DNA of 64,000 nucleotides from Thermohalobaculum sp039180675 (GCA_039180675.1 JBCDDC010000008.1:78589-142588); one strand, 5' to 3'; numbered from the stretch's first letter, positions 1 to 9,380 are shown. The notes: generated by a model not told the origin, from the sequence alone. A program made the numbers and translations.

Positions 1-761
1 CCAACGCGCTCGACCGCCTCCTCGCCGATCGCCCGGTGCCACTGCACCTGATCGCGCGGGCACGCGCCTTGCGCAAAAGCCTCCTCGCAGGTGCACTGAC
101 CAAGTACAACCAAAGCTCCACCGCGCCCCCGCCCCGCCCGGTGAGCGGGCGCCCGGCCATCCTCGTCCCGGGACAGGTTGAGGGCGATGCCTCGCTCCTG
201 CGCGGCAGCCCGGCGATCCGGACCAACCGCGCCCTACTCGAGGCTGCCCGCGCACGCTTCCCAGGCGCCTTCCTCCTCTACAAACCGCACCCGGATGTCG
301 AAACCGGCCTGCGCCCTGGTCGCATCCCGGAGAGCGATCTGGCGGTTCTGGCCGACCGTGTCACCCGAGACCCTTCGCCCCTGCCCGCGATCGCATGGTG
401 CGACAGGGTCGCGACGATGACCTCGCAATTGGGATTCGAGGCGCTGATCCGCGCCAAACCAGTCACCACCTTCGGCCGCCCGTTCTATGCCGGATGGGGC
501 CTGACGGACGATCTCGACCCGCCCGATCGCTCCCAACGCCTCACCTTGGACGAGCTGGTCGCCGCCAGTCTGATCGTCTACCCGCGCTACATCGACCCGA
601 TCAGCCGTCTGCCGGCCCCGGTGGAGATCGCGATCGACGGGCTCGAGACCTTGCGTACCCGTCAGGGACGCCCTCTCTCCAGGCTAGTGCGTCTCGCCGG
701 TCATGCCCGCTCCGAGATCCTAAATGCACCGGAGGCTCCGAAATGGCGCCCAAGCAGATGA
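1..761 (+). CDS. Capsule polysaccharide biosynthesis/export protein (KpsC/KpsS-like), C-terminal part
   Basis: The reading frame is open to the left edge, so the gene starts outside the window; about 250 C-terminal residues are visible. The segment carries VPGQVEGDAS, YKPHPDVETGLR and a region ending in PFYAGWGLTDD, which are hallmarks of the Capsule_synth family. Members such as KpsC build the Kdo linker on the lipid anchor of capsular polysaccharide at the cytoplasmic face of the inner membrane. The FYAGWGLT signature favours KpsC over KpsS, but the N-terminal half needed to decide is missing. Its last 19 bases overlap the next glycosyltransferase gene, which suggests one capsule operon. 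Confidence 0.75.
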   Translation, partial: NALDRLLADRPVPLHLIARARALRKSLLAGALTKYNQSSTAPPPRPVSGRPAILVPGQVEGDASLLRGSPAIRTNRALLEAARARFPGAFLLYKPHPDVETGLRPGRIPESDLAVLADRVTRDPSPLPAIAWCDRVATMTSQLGFEALIRAKPVTTFGRPFYAGWGLTDDLDPPDRSQRLTLDELVAASLIVYPRYIDPISRLPAPVEIAIDGLETLRTRQGRPLSRLVRLAGHARSEILNAPEAPKWRPSR

Positions 762-1999
762 TCAGCGGTCCGGTTCTCCTGATCTCGGTCGATGCCTTCC
801 CAAAGATGGGTGGGATCTCGACGATGACCCATCATCTCGCCAACGCCTTCGCGGAGCTTCCGGGCGGCGCGATCCTGCTCGCGCCCGCGGGCTGCCACGT
901 CCCCGCAGCCTTCACCCGCCGCTATGCGCTGGCCGAGGATTTCGAGTCGGATCTCGAGGCCCGAGACGGTACGGCTGGCCTCGCCGAGGATGCCCGGATC
1001 GAGGCCCTGATCCGCACGATCATCACCGAGGAACGGCCGCGCCGCATCCTCCTGATCCACGCCTTCCATTATGGCCCCGGCGCCGTCGCGGCGGCTCGCG
1101 CGCACGCCATCCCGGTCTCGGTCTTCATTCACGGCACCGAATTCACCAGCCAGACCCTGAGGCCCGCCGATGCACTCCGCACCCGGCGCGATCCAGCCAG
1201 CCGCGGCTTCCGGCTTCTCTCGACGCTGGCCGCAGCCGATGAGATCCTGACCAACAGCCGCCACACGGCCAATCTGGTCGCGGCCCATGCATCCGGCCGC
1301 CCGCCGCATGTGGCTGGCGTCGGGCTGCCCCTCGCAACACTTCGGGCGGAGCAGCGCAATTCCCCGGTCTTCGACCGCGGCCAGCGCCTTGCTCGCCGCC
1401 GCGCACTCGGCCTATCGGACGGCCCGCTGCTTGGCTATATCGGCCGTCTGACCCCCAACAAGCGCATCGACCGCATGCTGGAGATCGCGGCGCATATACC
1501 CTCGGCCACCTGCCTGATCGGCGGCACGGGTCCGGCCGAGCAGAGCCTCCGTGCCCACGCGAAATCCCTCGGTCTCTCCGGCAGGATCCATTTCACCGGC
1601 GCGCTCTCAGAAGATGCTAAATGGCGCGCCCTGCGGGCCATGGATTTCAGCTTCCTTCTGTCCGAACACGACACCCAGACCGGCGCCTACGAAGGGTTCG
1701 GGATTGCCATGCTGGAAGCCGCCGCAGCGGGCGCTGTCCCTGTCTCCACCGGCGTCGACGGCATGGCCGATTTCGCAGGAGCGCCATGGCATGGCGCGCT
1801 TCGCCTCGCCGCCGATCCCTGGCAGCCAGAACACCATGCGAAGACCCTGCGTGCCCTCCATGCCGAGGAGGCGGGGATGGACGCGCTTGTCCGTCGCGGC
1901 CGCCACGCCATCGCCAACGCCTTCACGTGGGAGCGGATCGCCCGCACTCTCGACTACCGCTGGCACGGCCAGCCCATGGAGCTTGCTCGTGCGGGATAG
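743..1999 (+). CDS. Glycosyltransferase family 4 (GT-B fold)
   Basis: 418-residue GT4-type glycosyltransferase, probably adding a sugar to a surface polysaccharide. The N-terminal half starts with a Rossmann strand followed by PKMGGISTMTHHLA. The C-terminal half has GYIGRLTPNKRIDRML, the GGTGP donor-site turn and an EGFGIAMLE motif of the EX7E type near residue 310. ATG 743 was chosen over longer upstream readings because GGAGG sits at 731-735 and the protein then begins at the first beta strand. The gene overlaps its neighbours on both sides, so the three polysaccharide genes are probably translationally coupled. Donor and acceptor sugars cannot be told from sequence. Confidence 0.85.
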   Translation: MAPKQMISGPVLLISVDAFPKMGGISTMTHHLANAFAELPGGAILLAPAGCHVPAAFTRRYALAEDFESDLEARDGTAGLAEDARIEALIRTIITEERPRRILLIHAFHYGPGAVAAARAHAIPVSVFIHGTEFTSQTLRPADALRTRRDPASRGFRLLSTLAAADEILTNSRHTANLVAAHASGRPPHVAGVGLPLATLRAEQRNSPVFDRGQRLARRRALGLSDGPLLGYIGRLTPNKRIDRMLEIAAHIPSATCLIGGTGPAEQSLRAHAKSLGLSGRIHFTGALSEDAKWRALRAMDFSFLLSEHDTQTGAYEGFGIAMLEAAAAGAVPVSTGVDGMADFAGAPWHGALRLAADPWQPEHHAKTLRALHAEEAGMDALVRRGRHAIANAFTWERIARTLDYRWHGQPMELARAG

Positions 2000-3446
2000 G
2001 CTTGCCGCCCTCCTCGCGATCGCCCGCAACCGCGATCTTCTGGTGCTCAGCGACCGCTATCCACCGGACGCGATCGGCGGGGCCGAGATCAGCCTGCATC
2101 TCTGCCTCAGCCGGGCCGAGCTGCGCCACCGGACGCTTGTCGCTGTCTTCTCCGACAACGTGCAAGCGCCGGAGATCTACTGGCAGGACGGAGTGCCAGT
2201 CCTCCGCCTGCCCGACGCTGATCCATGGCCAATCCACGCGAGCCCGAGCGGCCGCCACAGACGCGTCGCGCGGGCGGGTCGGATAGCGCGCGCGGCCTAT
2301 GAGGCCATCTCAGGCGCCCGATTCCTGCTAACCGGCGGCCCGCCCGTCCAGATCGCCGACCGCGCCGGCGCCATCCTCTTCGAGCTGACCAACCGGCCCA
2401 GAGGCGGGATCGCCAGCGATTTCTCCCTCGGCCGCGATTGGGCCCGCCGCCGCGCGATCCGGGCACTCGCCCGCGAAATGCGCCCGGCGACCGTGCTCCT
2501 CGACAATTACCGCAGCATCCTGCTTGCCCCCGACCTGCGCCAGAGCCTTCCCGGCAGCGACCTGATCGCCGTCGTCCGCGACAACCGCTTCACCTGCGCC
2601 CGGCACGACCAGTCGCAGAGCATTGGCGGCACCCTCTGCACCGCCTGCCGCTTCGCCTGCGCCGCCGAGGACGCGACATTCCTGCCAAAGCTGCACAAAC
2701 GCCACCTGCACCTGACTGCGGCGCGACGCCAACACGCGCTTGCCACCGTTGATCGCGCGGTCGTCACCAGCGCGTTTCTCCACACCGGCATCGCCGCCCT
2801 CAACCTCGGCATCCAAATCGAGCGCATCCCAAATCCCGGTGGCAGTCTCGAGGAAGTCGCGGGCCACATCCGCGGCGTCGCCGAATGGCCGGGCCAGAAC
2901 CTGCTGATCGTCGGCATGTTGAATGAGAACAAGGGCCAGCTCCGCTTTCTGGAACAGGCGGCGGACTGGCTCCGGGTCGACCCCGCACGCCGGGTCCACC
3001 TCGCCGGACGCGGCGAGCGGATCGCCCGTCAGATCACCAAGTTTGCCGAGGCGCAGGGGCTCACGGACCAGATCCTCCTGCACGGTTATCTGCAACGCCG
3101 CGCCCTATTCCGCCTCGCCCGGCGTTGCCAGGTCGTGGTCGCCCCCACAGTCTGGCCCGAACCCTTCGGCCGTGTCCCGCTTGAGGCCGGTCTCGCTCGC
3201 CGCCCCATCGTCGCCTTCGCCCGCGGCGGGCTCTGCGAGACGATCCGCGATGGGGTCACGGGCTACCTCATCGCCCCGGATGACTACCCCGCCATGCTCA
3301 CGCAAATCGAGACGCTGCTCGCCGACCCCGCGCTCTGCCGCCGGATCGGCGCCGCTGCACACAGCCATATCAGCGAACGTTACGGTCTCGACAGCATCAT
3401 CAGCGCCCTGACGACCACGCTGCAACCTCGGCCTGCGCCAGCCTAA
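1989..3446 (+). CDS. Glycosyltransferase family 4 with a cysteine cluster
   Basis: 485-residue GT4-like glycosyltransferase, last gene of the polysaccharide cluster. The N-terminus has SDRYPPDAIGGAE. The C-terminal domain has VGMLNENKGQLRFLE, an HGY segment and WPEPFGRVPLEAG, matching the EX7E donor-binding region. A mid-protein stretch around residues 200-225 contains four cysteines (CARH...CTACRFAC); similar cysteine-bearing inserts occur in some GT4 enzymes and may bind a metal. GTG 1989 is preferred because GGAG lies at 1978-1981. It overlaps the previous gene by 11 bases. Substrate is unknown. Confidence 0.83.
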   Translation: MRDRLAALLAIARNRDLLVLSDRYPPDAIGGAEISLHLCLSRAELRHRTLVAVFSDNVQAPEIYWQDGVPVLRLPDADPWPIHASPSGRHRRVARAGRIARAAYEAISGARFLLTGGPPVQIADRAGAILFELTNRPRGGIASDFSLGRDWARRRAIRALAREMRPATVLLDNYRSILLAPDLRQSLPGSDLIAVVRDNRFTCARHDQSQSIGGTLCTACRFACAAEDATFLPKLHKRHLHLTAARRQHALATVDRAVVTSAFLHTGIAALNLGIQIERIPNPGGSLEEVAGHIRGVAEWPGQNLLIVGMLNENKGQLRFLEQAADWLRVDPARRVHLAGRGERIARQITKFAEAQGLTDQILLHGYLQRRALFRLARRCQVVVAPTVWPEPFGRVPLEAGLARRPIVAFARGGLCETIRDGVTGYLIAPDDYPAMLTQIETLLADPALCRRIGAAAHSHISERYGLDSIISALTTTLQPRPAPA

Positions 3447-3509
3447 CGCTCAGGGCTGGCCAGTCCCGGGCTTTGACTGTAACACTCCCGCCGAAAAGCG
3501 AGAGACAAG

Positions 3510-3950
3510 ATGACCGTCGTCCACATCCTCAACGGCCCCAACCTCAACCTGCTCGGCACGCGGGAGCCGGAACTCTATGGCGCCGACACCCTCGCCGATA
3601 TCGAGGCGGCCTGCCGCGCGCGCGCAGGCCAGCTCGGACAGCAGCTCACCTTCCGCCAGTCCAACGACGAAGGCGCGCTCGTGAGCTGGGTTCAGGAGGC
3701 GCGCGACCAGGCCGACGCGCTCATCCTGAACGCCGCCGCCTACACGCACACCTCCGTTGCGATCCTCGATGCGCTAAAGATGTTCGACGGGCTCAAGATC
3801 GAACTGCACCTGACCAACCCGCACCGGCGCGAGGCGTTCCGGCACACTTCCTACGTCTCGCTCGCCGCCGATGGGGTTATCGCGGGCTTTGGTGCTACGG
3901 GCTATGTGCTCGCGCTCGAGGCGGTCGCGGCAAAGCTCGGCACCGAATGA
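3510..3950 (+). CDS. aroQ: Type II 3-dehydroquinate dehydratase
   Basis: 146 residues, the usual length for the type II enzyme, which converts 3-dehydroquinate to 3-dehydroshikimate in the cytosolic shikimate pathway. It starts with HILNGPNLNLLGTREPELYG, holding the expected Asn11, Arg18 and catalytic Tyr23. The active-site His100 lies in ELHLTNPHRREAFRHTS. The stop overlaps the next gene as ATGA, so the two are probably cotranscribed. No unusual residue was seen. Confidence 0.95.
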   Translation: MTVVHILNGPNLNLLGTREPELYGADTLADIEAACRARAGQLGQQLTFRQSNDEGALVSWVQEARDQADALILNAAAYTHTSVAILDALKMFDGLKIELHLTNPHRREAFRHTSYVSLAADGVIAGFGATGYVLALEAVAAKLGTE

Positions 3951-5005
3951 CGCCGCCGGTCCCGGTCTTTGACGGCCATAACGACACACTCCTCAAGCTC
4001 GAGCTTGCCGCCCGCGCCGGGTCCCCTCTCGACTTCTACACCGACAATGGCAGCGATCTCGATATCGACCTGCCCCGCGCCCGCGCCTCAGGTTTCGCGG
4101 GCGGTTTCTTTGCCATGTTCTCGCCCCGCACCGACAAGAAACCCGGCGAAGATTTCGACCCGGGCGATCCCGCGAACTTCGAACCCGTCCCACAGGCCCG
4201 CGCGCTGGAGATCACGCTGGCGATGTTTGCCCGCATGCGCCGCCTCGCCCGCGACCTGCCCGACGATCTTGCGATCTGCAGCGATGTAGCGGAGATCCGC
4301 ACCACCATGGAGACCGGCCAGATCGCGCTCCTCCCCCATATCGAGGGGGCCGAATGCATCGACCCCGGCCTCGACACGCTAGAAGTCCTGCACGCCGCAG
4401 GCCTCCGCTCCCTCGGCCTCGTCTGGTCGCGGCCCAACATCTTCGGCCACGGTGCCCCGATGGACGCGCAGCCAGAGCTCGACCCCGGCGAGGGGCTTAC
4501 CGATGCCGGCCGCGCGCTGGTCCGCGCCTGCAATCGGCTCGGCATCATGATCGACCTCTCGCATCTTACCGAGCGCGGCTTCTGGGACGTGGCCGAAGTC
4601 ACCGACAAACCCCTCGTCGCCACCCACTCCAACGTCCACGCGATCTGCCCGAGCGCGCGTAATCTGACCGATGACCAGCTCCGTGCCGTGGCGGCGTCGG
4701 GCGGCGTGGTCGGCCTCAACTTCAACTGCTCGTTCCTGCGCCCGGACTGTGCCGATGACACCGATGTGCCGATGACCCTTCTCCTGCGCCATCTCGACCA
4801 TATGCTGGAGATTGTTGGCGAGAACGGCGTTGCCCTCGGTTCGGACTATGACGGCTGCCTCCTGCCTGCTGAGATCGCCAACGTCACGGGCCTGCCCCGC
4901 CTCACCGCGGCCATGCGCCAGGCAAATTACGGCGACGACCTGATCAACAAAATCTGCAGCGAAAACTGGCTCGACCTTCTTGGGCGGGCCGGTGTGGGTG
5001 GTTAA
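3947..5005 (+). CDS. Membrane dipeptidase (peptidase M19)
   Basis: 352-residue M19 (renal dipeptidase type) zinc hydrolase, likely cleaving dipeptides. The N-terminal FDGHNDTLLKLE contains the HxD metal ligands; the bridging Glu is in HIEGAECID. The remaining ligands are near DLSHLTE and THSNVHAICPSARNLTD, and the GSDYDG motif is near the C-terminus. No signal peptide is visible, so it is probably cytosolic. ATG 3947 overlaps the aroQ stop by four bases, which fixes the start. The same aroQ-dipeptidase adjacency gives no further clue to substrate. Confidence 0.9.
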   Translation: MTPPVPVFDGHNDTLLKLELAARAGSPLDFYTDNGSDLDIDLPRARASGFAGGFFAMFSPRTDKKPGEDFDPGDPANFEPVPQARALEITLAMFARMRRLARDLPDDLAICSDVAEIRTTMETGQIALLPHIEGAECIDPGLDTLEVLHAAGLRSLGLVWSRPNIFGHGAPMDAQPELDPGEGLTDAGRALVRACNRLGIMIDLSHLTERGFWDVAEVTDKPLVATHSNVHAICPSARNLTDDQLRAVAASGGVVGLNFNCSFLRPDCADDTDVPMTLLLRHLDHMLEIVGENGVALGSDYDGCLLPAEIANVTGLPRLTAAMRQANYGDDLINKICSENWLDLLGRAGVGG

Positions 5006-5176
5006 GCCGACCGCCACATCAGTGGAGGTTAGAACGCTTCGGTTCATCGTTATGAGAATGCAGAAAGGGGTCTGACATCGCCGTTCAGAGATCTCAAAAA
5101 TGCGATTTGCGCAGCAGCACCAAATTCGCACAATTACTGTTACTCGCCCCAGCATCCCAAAGTAAGGGAGACCCAG

Positions 5177-5731
5177 ATGGCACTTGACCCTGGCGCGATG
5201 CACGCGCGCATCATCGAGAATCTGCCAGAGAAAGCTGGGCATCCTCTGTCACACTGGCTCAACGTTCTGGCGAAGGGGCCGTCTGACAAGAAGAGCCGCA
5301 TGGCGCTCCTCAAGACCGAACATGGGCTGGGTCATCACACCGCCGTCGCCATCATCCGCGAGTTCGAAGATGACGTGCCATGGCGCGATGGCTCCAGTCT
5401 GGAACAGGCGCTCAGAGAAGCATTCTCGCCACCGGCTGCCGAGCTTTACGACGCGCTGAAAGCCCATGCGCTCGGTATCCCCGGCGTGAACATAGTCCCC
5501 TGCAAGACCTATGTCGGCATCAAAGCGAAACGGCAATTCGCAGTGATCAAACCGTCTAGAACTGATGGCCTGCATCTTGGCCTTGCGTTGCCGCCCAAGA
5601 GTGCCAGCGAGTTGTCCGAAGCAAGGAATCTGGGCAGCGCACGGATCACCGCCCTGGCCAAGATGGCGCTGGGTTTCGGGCCACTCTCGGACCTGCTCGA
5701 ACAGGCGGCCAGGGCCGATCTCAAGTCTTAG
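5177..5731 (+). CDS. DUF4287 domain-containing protein
   Basis: 184 residues. The N-terminal 70 residues (LPEKAGHPLSHWLNVL...KTEHGLGHHTAVAIIRE) match the DUF4287 helical domain. The C-terminal half (residues about 85-180, with KTYVGIKAKRQFAVIKPS) resembles DUF5655, a domain often fused to DUF4287. Function is unknown. AGGGAG lies about 8 bases before ATG 5177. The gene stands alone, with 171 bases before it and 186 after it. Confidence 0.8.
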   Translation: MALDPGAMHARIIENLPEKAGHPLSHWLNVLAKGPSDKKSRMALLKTEHGLGHHTAVAIIREFEDDVPWRDGSSLEQALREAFSPPAAELYDALKAHALGIPGVNIVPCKTYVGIKAKRQFAVIKPSRTDGLHLGLALPPKSASELSEARNLGSARITALAKMALGFGPLSDLLEQAARADLKS

Positions 5732-5917
5732 GGAGAGAGCACCCTGCTATCTTCCTTTGCGCTGAGCGCGAGCTCAGCCTTCGGCGCGGGCCGAAAGCAT
5801 CTGAGACTTCGATAGGAAAATCATCTCAGAGATGTGCGAGAGACCTATCGATTGTCACCCCATCTCTGTCGCACACGCAAAGCTCGGTGAACGGGCGGGT
5901 CACAACAGGAGGACATC

Positions 5918-6910
5918 GTGACGTTTCATTTCAACCGTAAGGTTCTGAAGGCCATCACTATTGCCAGCGCGCTTGGCATCGCTGCAGGGTCGGCCTCGGC
6001 GGAAGATCGCACTGGCTGGCCAGATAGCTTCTCCGTTGGCACGGCAAGCCAAGGCGGCACCTATTTCGTCTATGGCGCGGGTTGGGCCAATCTGGTCTCC
6101 GAGACACTCGGCATCCCCGGCGGCACCGAGGTGACCGGCGGCCCGGTTCAGAATGCCGCCCTCGTGCAGGCCGGCGAATTAGACATGGCAATGGTCACCA
6201 TGGGCCCGGCCTTCGATGCAATCGAGGGAAAGAGCGCGCTCGCTCCCGGGCTGAAGCACGACAAGATCCGCGCAATCTTCCCCATGTACAAGACCGGCTT
6301 CCACGCCGTCGCGCTCTCAAGCTCAGGGATCACAAGCTTCGCCGATATTCCGGATGGCGCCGTGGTTGGTGTCGGTCCGGCTGGCGGCACGCCCGGGACA
6401 TACTGGCCGCGGATCCTGAAGGGCATGGGAAAGAACGTCGAATTTCGTAATGGCGGTGCGGCTGATCTGGCCGGTCAGCTTCAGGACGGCCTGATTGACG
6501 TTTACACTTGGGCCGGCGGCCTGCCCTACCCGGCCTTCAGCCAGCTCGACGCGCAGACCGATGTGACCTATTTCGGCTTCACGCCCGATGAGCAAAAGGC
6601 GGTCGTCGATACACAACCAGTCTCCAAATTCACGATCCCTAAAGGCATCTATCCGTCTTTGAACGAAGACCAGCTGAGCGTATCCATGTGGAATTTCGCG
6701 ATTGCCCATGCGGATCTACCGGAGAGCTTTGTCTACAAGGTCGTCGATACGATCATGAGCAACAATCCGAAGATGCTCGAGATCCACAAGGCAGCGGTCG
6801 AAACCCTGCCGGAAAACTTCGACAAGAACACCTTCATCCCTTGGCATCCGGGTGCGGCACGCTGGTTCAAAGAGAACGGTTTCGACATCGCGCCGGAACT
6901 TGAAGGCTAA
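5918..6910 (+). CDS. TAXI-family TRAP transporter substrate-binding protein
   Basis: 330-residue periplasmic binding protein of the TAXI class. A signal peptide ends near ...GSASAED (about residue 29). SVGTASQGGTYFVYGAGWA is the ligand-loop region typical of TAXI proteins, followed by VTGGPVQNAALVQAGELDMA. The start is GTG 5918, with AGGAGG at 5907-5912. The fused permease follows 97 bases downstream, so both form one transporter that takes up an unknown, probably carboxylate, solute with the ion gradient. A stem-loop between them may give the binding protein more transcript than the permease. Confidence 0.92.
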   Translation: MTFHFNRKVLKAITIASALGIAAGSASAEDRTGWPDSFSVGTASQGGTYFVYGAGWANLVSETLGIPGGTEVTGGPVQNAALVQAGELDMAMVTMGPAFDAIEGKSALAPGLKHDKIRAIFPMYKTGFHAVALSSSGITSFADIPDGAVVGVGPAGGTPGTYWPRILKGMGKNVEFRNGGAADLAGQLQDGLIDVYTWAGGLPYPAFSQLDAQTDVTYFGFTPDEQKAVVDTQPVSKFTIPKGIYPSLNEDQLSVSMWNFAIAHADLPESFVYKVVDTIMSNNPKMLEIHKAAVETLPENFDKNTFIPWHPGAARWFKENGFDIAPELEG

Positions 6911-6945
6911 CGCTAGGTCAGTTCTCTTGGCATCCTGAGAAAGAT

Positions 6946-6970
6946 CCGCCCGGTCACGCAGGCCGGGCGG
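6946..6970 (+). terminator. Intercistronic stem-loop between TRAP binding protein and permease
   Basis: CCGCCCGG at 6946-6953 pairs perfectly with CCGGGCGG at 6963-6970 around a 9-base loop. There is no T-run, so full termination is unlikely. Position and form suit an mRNA-stabilising or attenuating hairpin after the binding-protein gene, as in other transporter operons. The role is inferred. Confidence 0.5.
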
Positions 6971-7007
6971 CTATATCTAGGATGACGTCAGTCAACCGGA
7001 GATCGCG

Positions 7008-9137
7008 ATGACTGAGACACAGTTGCCTGGCGGGCCAGCCGACAAGACGGACCACCAAGGCACCCTCCAGGAACAGACGTCGCTCCTCGCCCGAGGGGCT
7101 TTCCTGTTTTGTGCTCTCTACAGTGCATGGCATCTCTACGTTCTCAACATCGCACCGCTGGAAACCTGGATGTTCCGCATCATCCACATCGCCGGGGCAC
7201 TAATCCTCGGCTTTACGATGAGCGCCGCGCTGTCGATCAGACCCGTGCCCGACGGGAAGGTGCATCAGCTTTCTGTCTGGCTGGGCGGTGCGGCACTGGT
7301 GAGCGTATCCGTTGCCCTTGCCTCGGTGATAGCCGCTTATCTGACCCTCGAGCCCGGGGAACTCGCGCCTCCCGAGTGGACGCTGCAATATTTTGGCATC
7401 ACGCTGGCTGGCGGGATCGGGATTGCAGTGCTCACAGGCTGGTTTTCCCCAGCACGGAGTGGGCAGATCCCACTTTCCGATGTGGCGCTGATTGTCGCGA
7501 CACTCGCGAGCTGCAGCTTCATCCTTTTCAGCCTCGACACGCTGTCGCTGCGACTGCGGGCCGGGACACCATTTGCCGACCCGAACAATGGTTGGGCGGC
7601 GTTTGCCATTGTCGTGCTGATCGCCGAACTGACTCGGCGCGTCGCGGGGCTCGCGTTGGTTGTGATCGCCCTGGTGTTTATCGCCTATTCCTTCCTCGGC
7701 CCTTGGATGCCGGGCTTCCTGGAGCACAAGGGATATGACGCGAAGCGGTTCTTCACCTACATCTTCACCGACAACGGTGTACTGGGGCCGACCACGGCTG
7801 TCTCGTCGACCTACATCATCCTTTTCATCGTCTTTGCGGCCTTCCTGCAAAGCTCGAAGGTTGGCGACTACTTCGTGAATTTCGCATTCGCGGCTGCCGG
7901 GCGCGCCCGCGGCGGGCCGGCCAAGGTGTCGGTCTTCGCCTCCGGCCTGATGGGCATGATCAACGGCACCTCGGCGGGCAACGTCGTCTCGACTGGGTCG
8001 CTCACCATCCCGCTAATGAAGAAGGTCGGCTACCGGCCCCAATCCGCGGGTGCGATCGAGGCGGCCGCCTCGACCGGTGGACAGATCATGCCACCCATCA
8101 TGGGAGCCGGGGCCTTCATCATGGCCGAGATCACCGGTATCCCCTACACAGAACTGGTCATCGCGGCGCTGATCCCGGCGATCCTCTACTTCTCCTCGAT
8201 CTTCTTCATGGTTGATTTCGAGGCGAGCAAGACCGGGATGCGTGGTATGCGGTCTGACGAGCTTCCCAGGCTCGCAGACCTGGCCCGCCAGGCCTATCTA
8301 TTCCTGCCGATTGTAATGCTGATCGGCGCGCTCTTCGCCGGGTATTCGGTCATACGGGCCGGTACGATGGCGATCATGGCAGCCGCGGTGATCAGTTGGC
8401 TGACGCCCTACAGAATGGGCCCGAAGGAGGTCTACGAGGCACTGGGCAATGGCGGGCGGATGTCGATCCAGATCATCGTGGTCTGCGCCTGTGCGGGGCT
8501 GATCGTTGGCGTAATCTCGCTGACCGGGGTGGGGGCGCGTTTCTCGGGTCTTCTGTTTGACCTGGCAGAGCAGAGCACGCTGCTTGCGCTGATCTTTGCG
8601 ATGCTGATCTCGGTGATCCTCGGCATGGGCATGCCGACGACCGCGGCCTATGCCGTCGCCGCTTCCGTCGTCGCCCCAGGCCTGATCGAGATCGGGATTG
8701 AGCCGCTTGTCGCGCATTTCTTCGTCTTCTACTTCGCAGTGGTCTCGGCGATAACGCCGCCGGTCGCCCTCGCCGCCTATGCCGGCGCGGCGATTGCTGG
8801 AGCGGAGCCGATGAAGACTTCGGTGACCAGCTTCCGGGTCGGGCTTGCGGCCTTTGTCGTCCCGTTCATGTTCTTCTACAGCCCCGGGCTGTTGATGGAG
8901 GCCTCATGGCACGAGGTTCTGCGCAACCTGCTGACGGCCTTGGTCGGAGTCTACATGCTGGCGGGGGCGGTTCAGGGCTGGTTCTTCGGAGCCGCAGGAC
9001 CGCTTGTGCGGATATGCTTGTTGATCGGGGCGATCAGCATGATTTCCGGCGACTGGCGGACCGATCTGTTGGGTGTCGCGATCGCGGGGGCCTTGTTCAC
9101 CCTAAGCTGGCGTCAAGGGAAGCTGAAACCATCCTGA
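7008..9137 (+). CDS. TRAP transporter fused permease (4TM/12TM)
   Basis: 709 residues, the length expected for the small (DctQ-like) and large (DctM-like) subunits fused in TAXI systems. The N-terminal part has about six hydrophobic helices. The DctM part carries GLMGMINGTSAGNVVSTGS, ASTGGQIMPPIMGAGAF and GMGMPTTAAYAVAA, the conserved substrate- and ion-site glycines of the family. It is an integral inner-membrane protein working with the binding protein just upstream. The hydrophilic first 25 residues are cytoplasmic. Confidence 0.93.
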   Translation: MTETQLPGGPADKTDHQGTLQEQTSLLARGAFLFCALYSAWHLYVLNIAPLETWMFRIIHIAGALILGFTMSAALSIRPVPDGKVHQLSVWLGGAALVSVSVALASVIAAYLTLEPGELAPPEWTLQYFGITLAGGIGIAVLTGWFSPARSGQIPLSDVALIVATLASCSFILFSLDTLSLRLRAGTPFADPNNGWAAFAIVVLIAELTRRVAGLALVVIALVFIAYSFLGPWMPGFLEHKGYDAKRFFTYIFTDNGVLGPTTAVSSTYIILFIVFAAFLQSSKVGDYFVNFAFAAAGRARGGPAKVSVFASGLMGMINGTSAGNVVSTGSLTIPLMKKVGYRPQSAGAIEAAASTGGQIMPPIMGAGAFIMAEITGIPYTELVIAALIPAILYFSSIFFMVDFEASKTGMRGMRSDELPRLADLARQAYLFLPIVMLIGALFAGYSVIRAGTMAIMAAAVISWLTPYRMGPKEVYEALGNGGRMSIQIIVVCACAGLIVGVISLTGVGARFSGLLFDLAEQSTLLALIFAMLISVILGMGMPTTAAYAVAASVVAPGLIEIGIEPLVAHFFVFYFAVVSAITPPVALAAYAGAAIAGAEPMKTSVTSFRVGLAAFVVPFMFFYSPGLLMEASWHEVLRNLLTALVGVYMLAGAVQGWFFGAAGPLVRICLLIGAISMISGDWRTDLLGVAIAGALFTLSWRQGKLKPS

Positions 9138-9161
9138 CGCCGCCAAGCTTATCGAGCGATC

Positions 9162-9290
9162 TCAGAAAAAAGCCGGGGCGGCGAAGCCCGCGAAGATCAT
9201 CACGCACAAGCCGACCAGACCAAGCAAATCAGACAGCGCCTCCTTCGGCGCGGCGGTCACAAACAACTTGGCTTTGGCGATCTGTGTCAT
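9162..9290 (-). CDS. Small hydrophobic protein, 42 residues
   Basis: An open frame of 42 codons starts at ATG 9290, preceded by GGAG with a six-base gap, a good ribosome site. The product has a basic-to-neutral N-terminus (MTQIAKAKLFVTAAP) and one hydrophobic segment from about residue 22 to the end (LLGLVGLCVMIFAGFAAPAFF), so it may be a single-span membrane peptide. It is convergent with the TRAP permease and preceded by an AT-rich, promoter-like region. I do not recognise a family. Confidence 0.5.
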   Translation of the reverse strand: MTQIAKAKLFVTAAPKEALSDLLGLVGLCVMIFAGFAAPAFF

Positions 9291-9346
9291 CACGGGCTCC
9301 TATCTTCCGATGAGCCAATGTTCACCACATGTTCTAATACAAATCA

Positions 9347-9380
9347 AGAACATTTTAGAAACAATTGAGAACCATTTTAG
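9347..9380. repeat. Tandem direct repeat AGAACATTTTAG / AGAACCATTTTAG
   Basis: Two near-identical copies lie at 9347-9358 and 9368-9380, 21 bases apart, or two DNA helix turns. They sit in the AT-rich stretch between the recG stop and the small minus-strand gene. Spacing and location suit a regulator binding site for the small gene; no regulator is identified. Confidence 0.4.
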
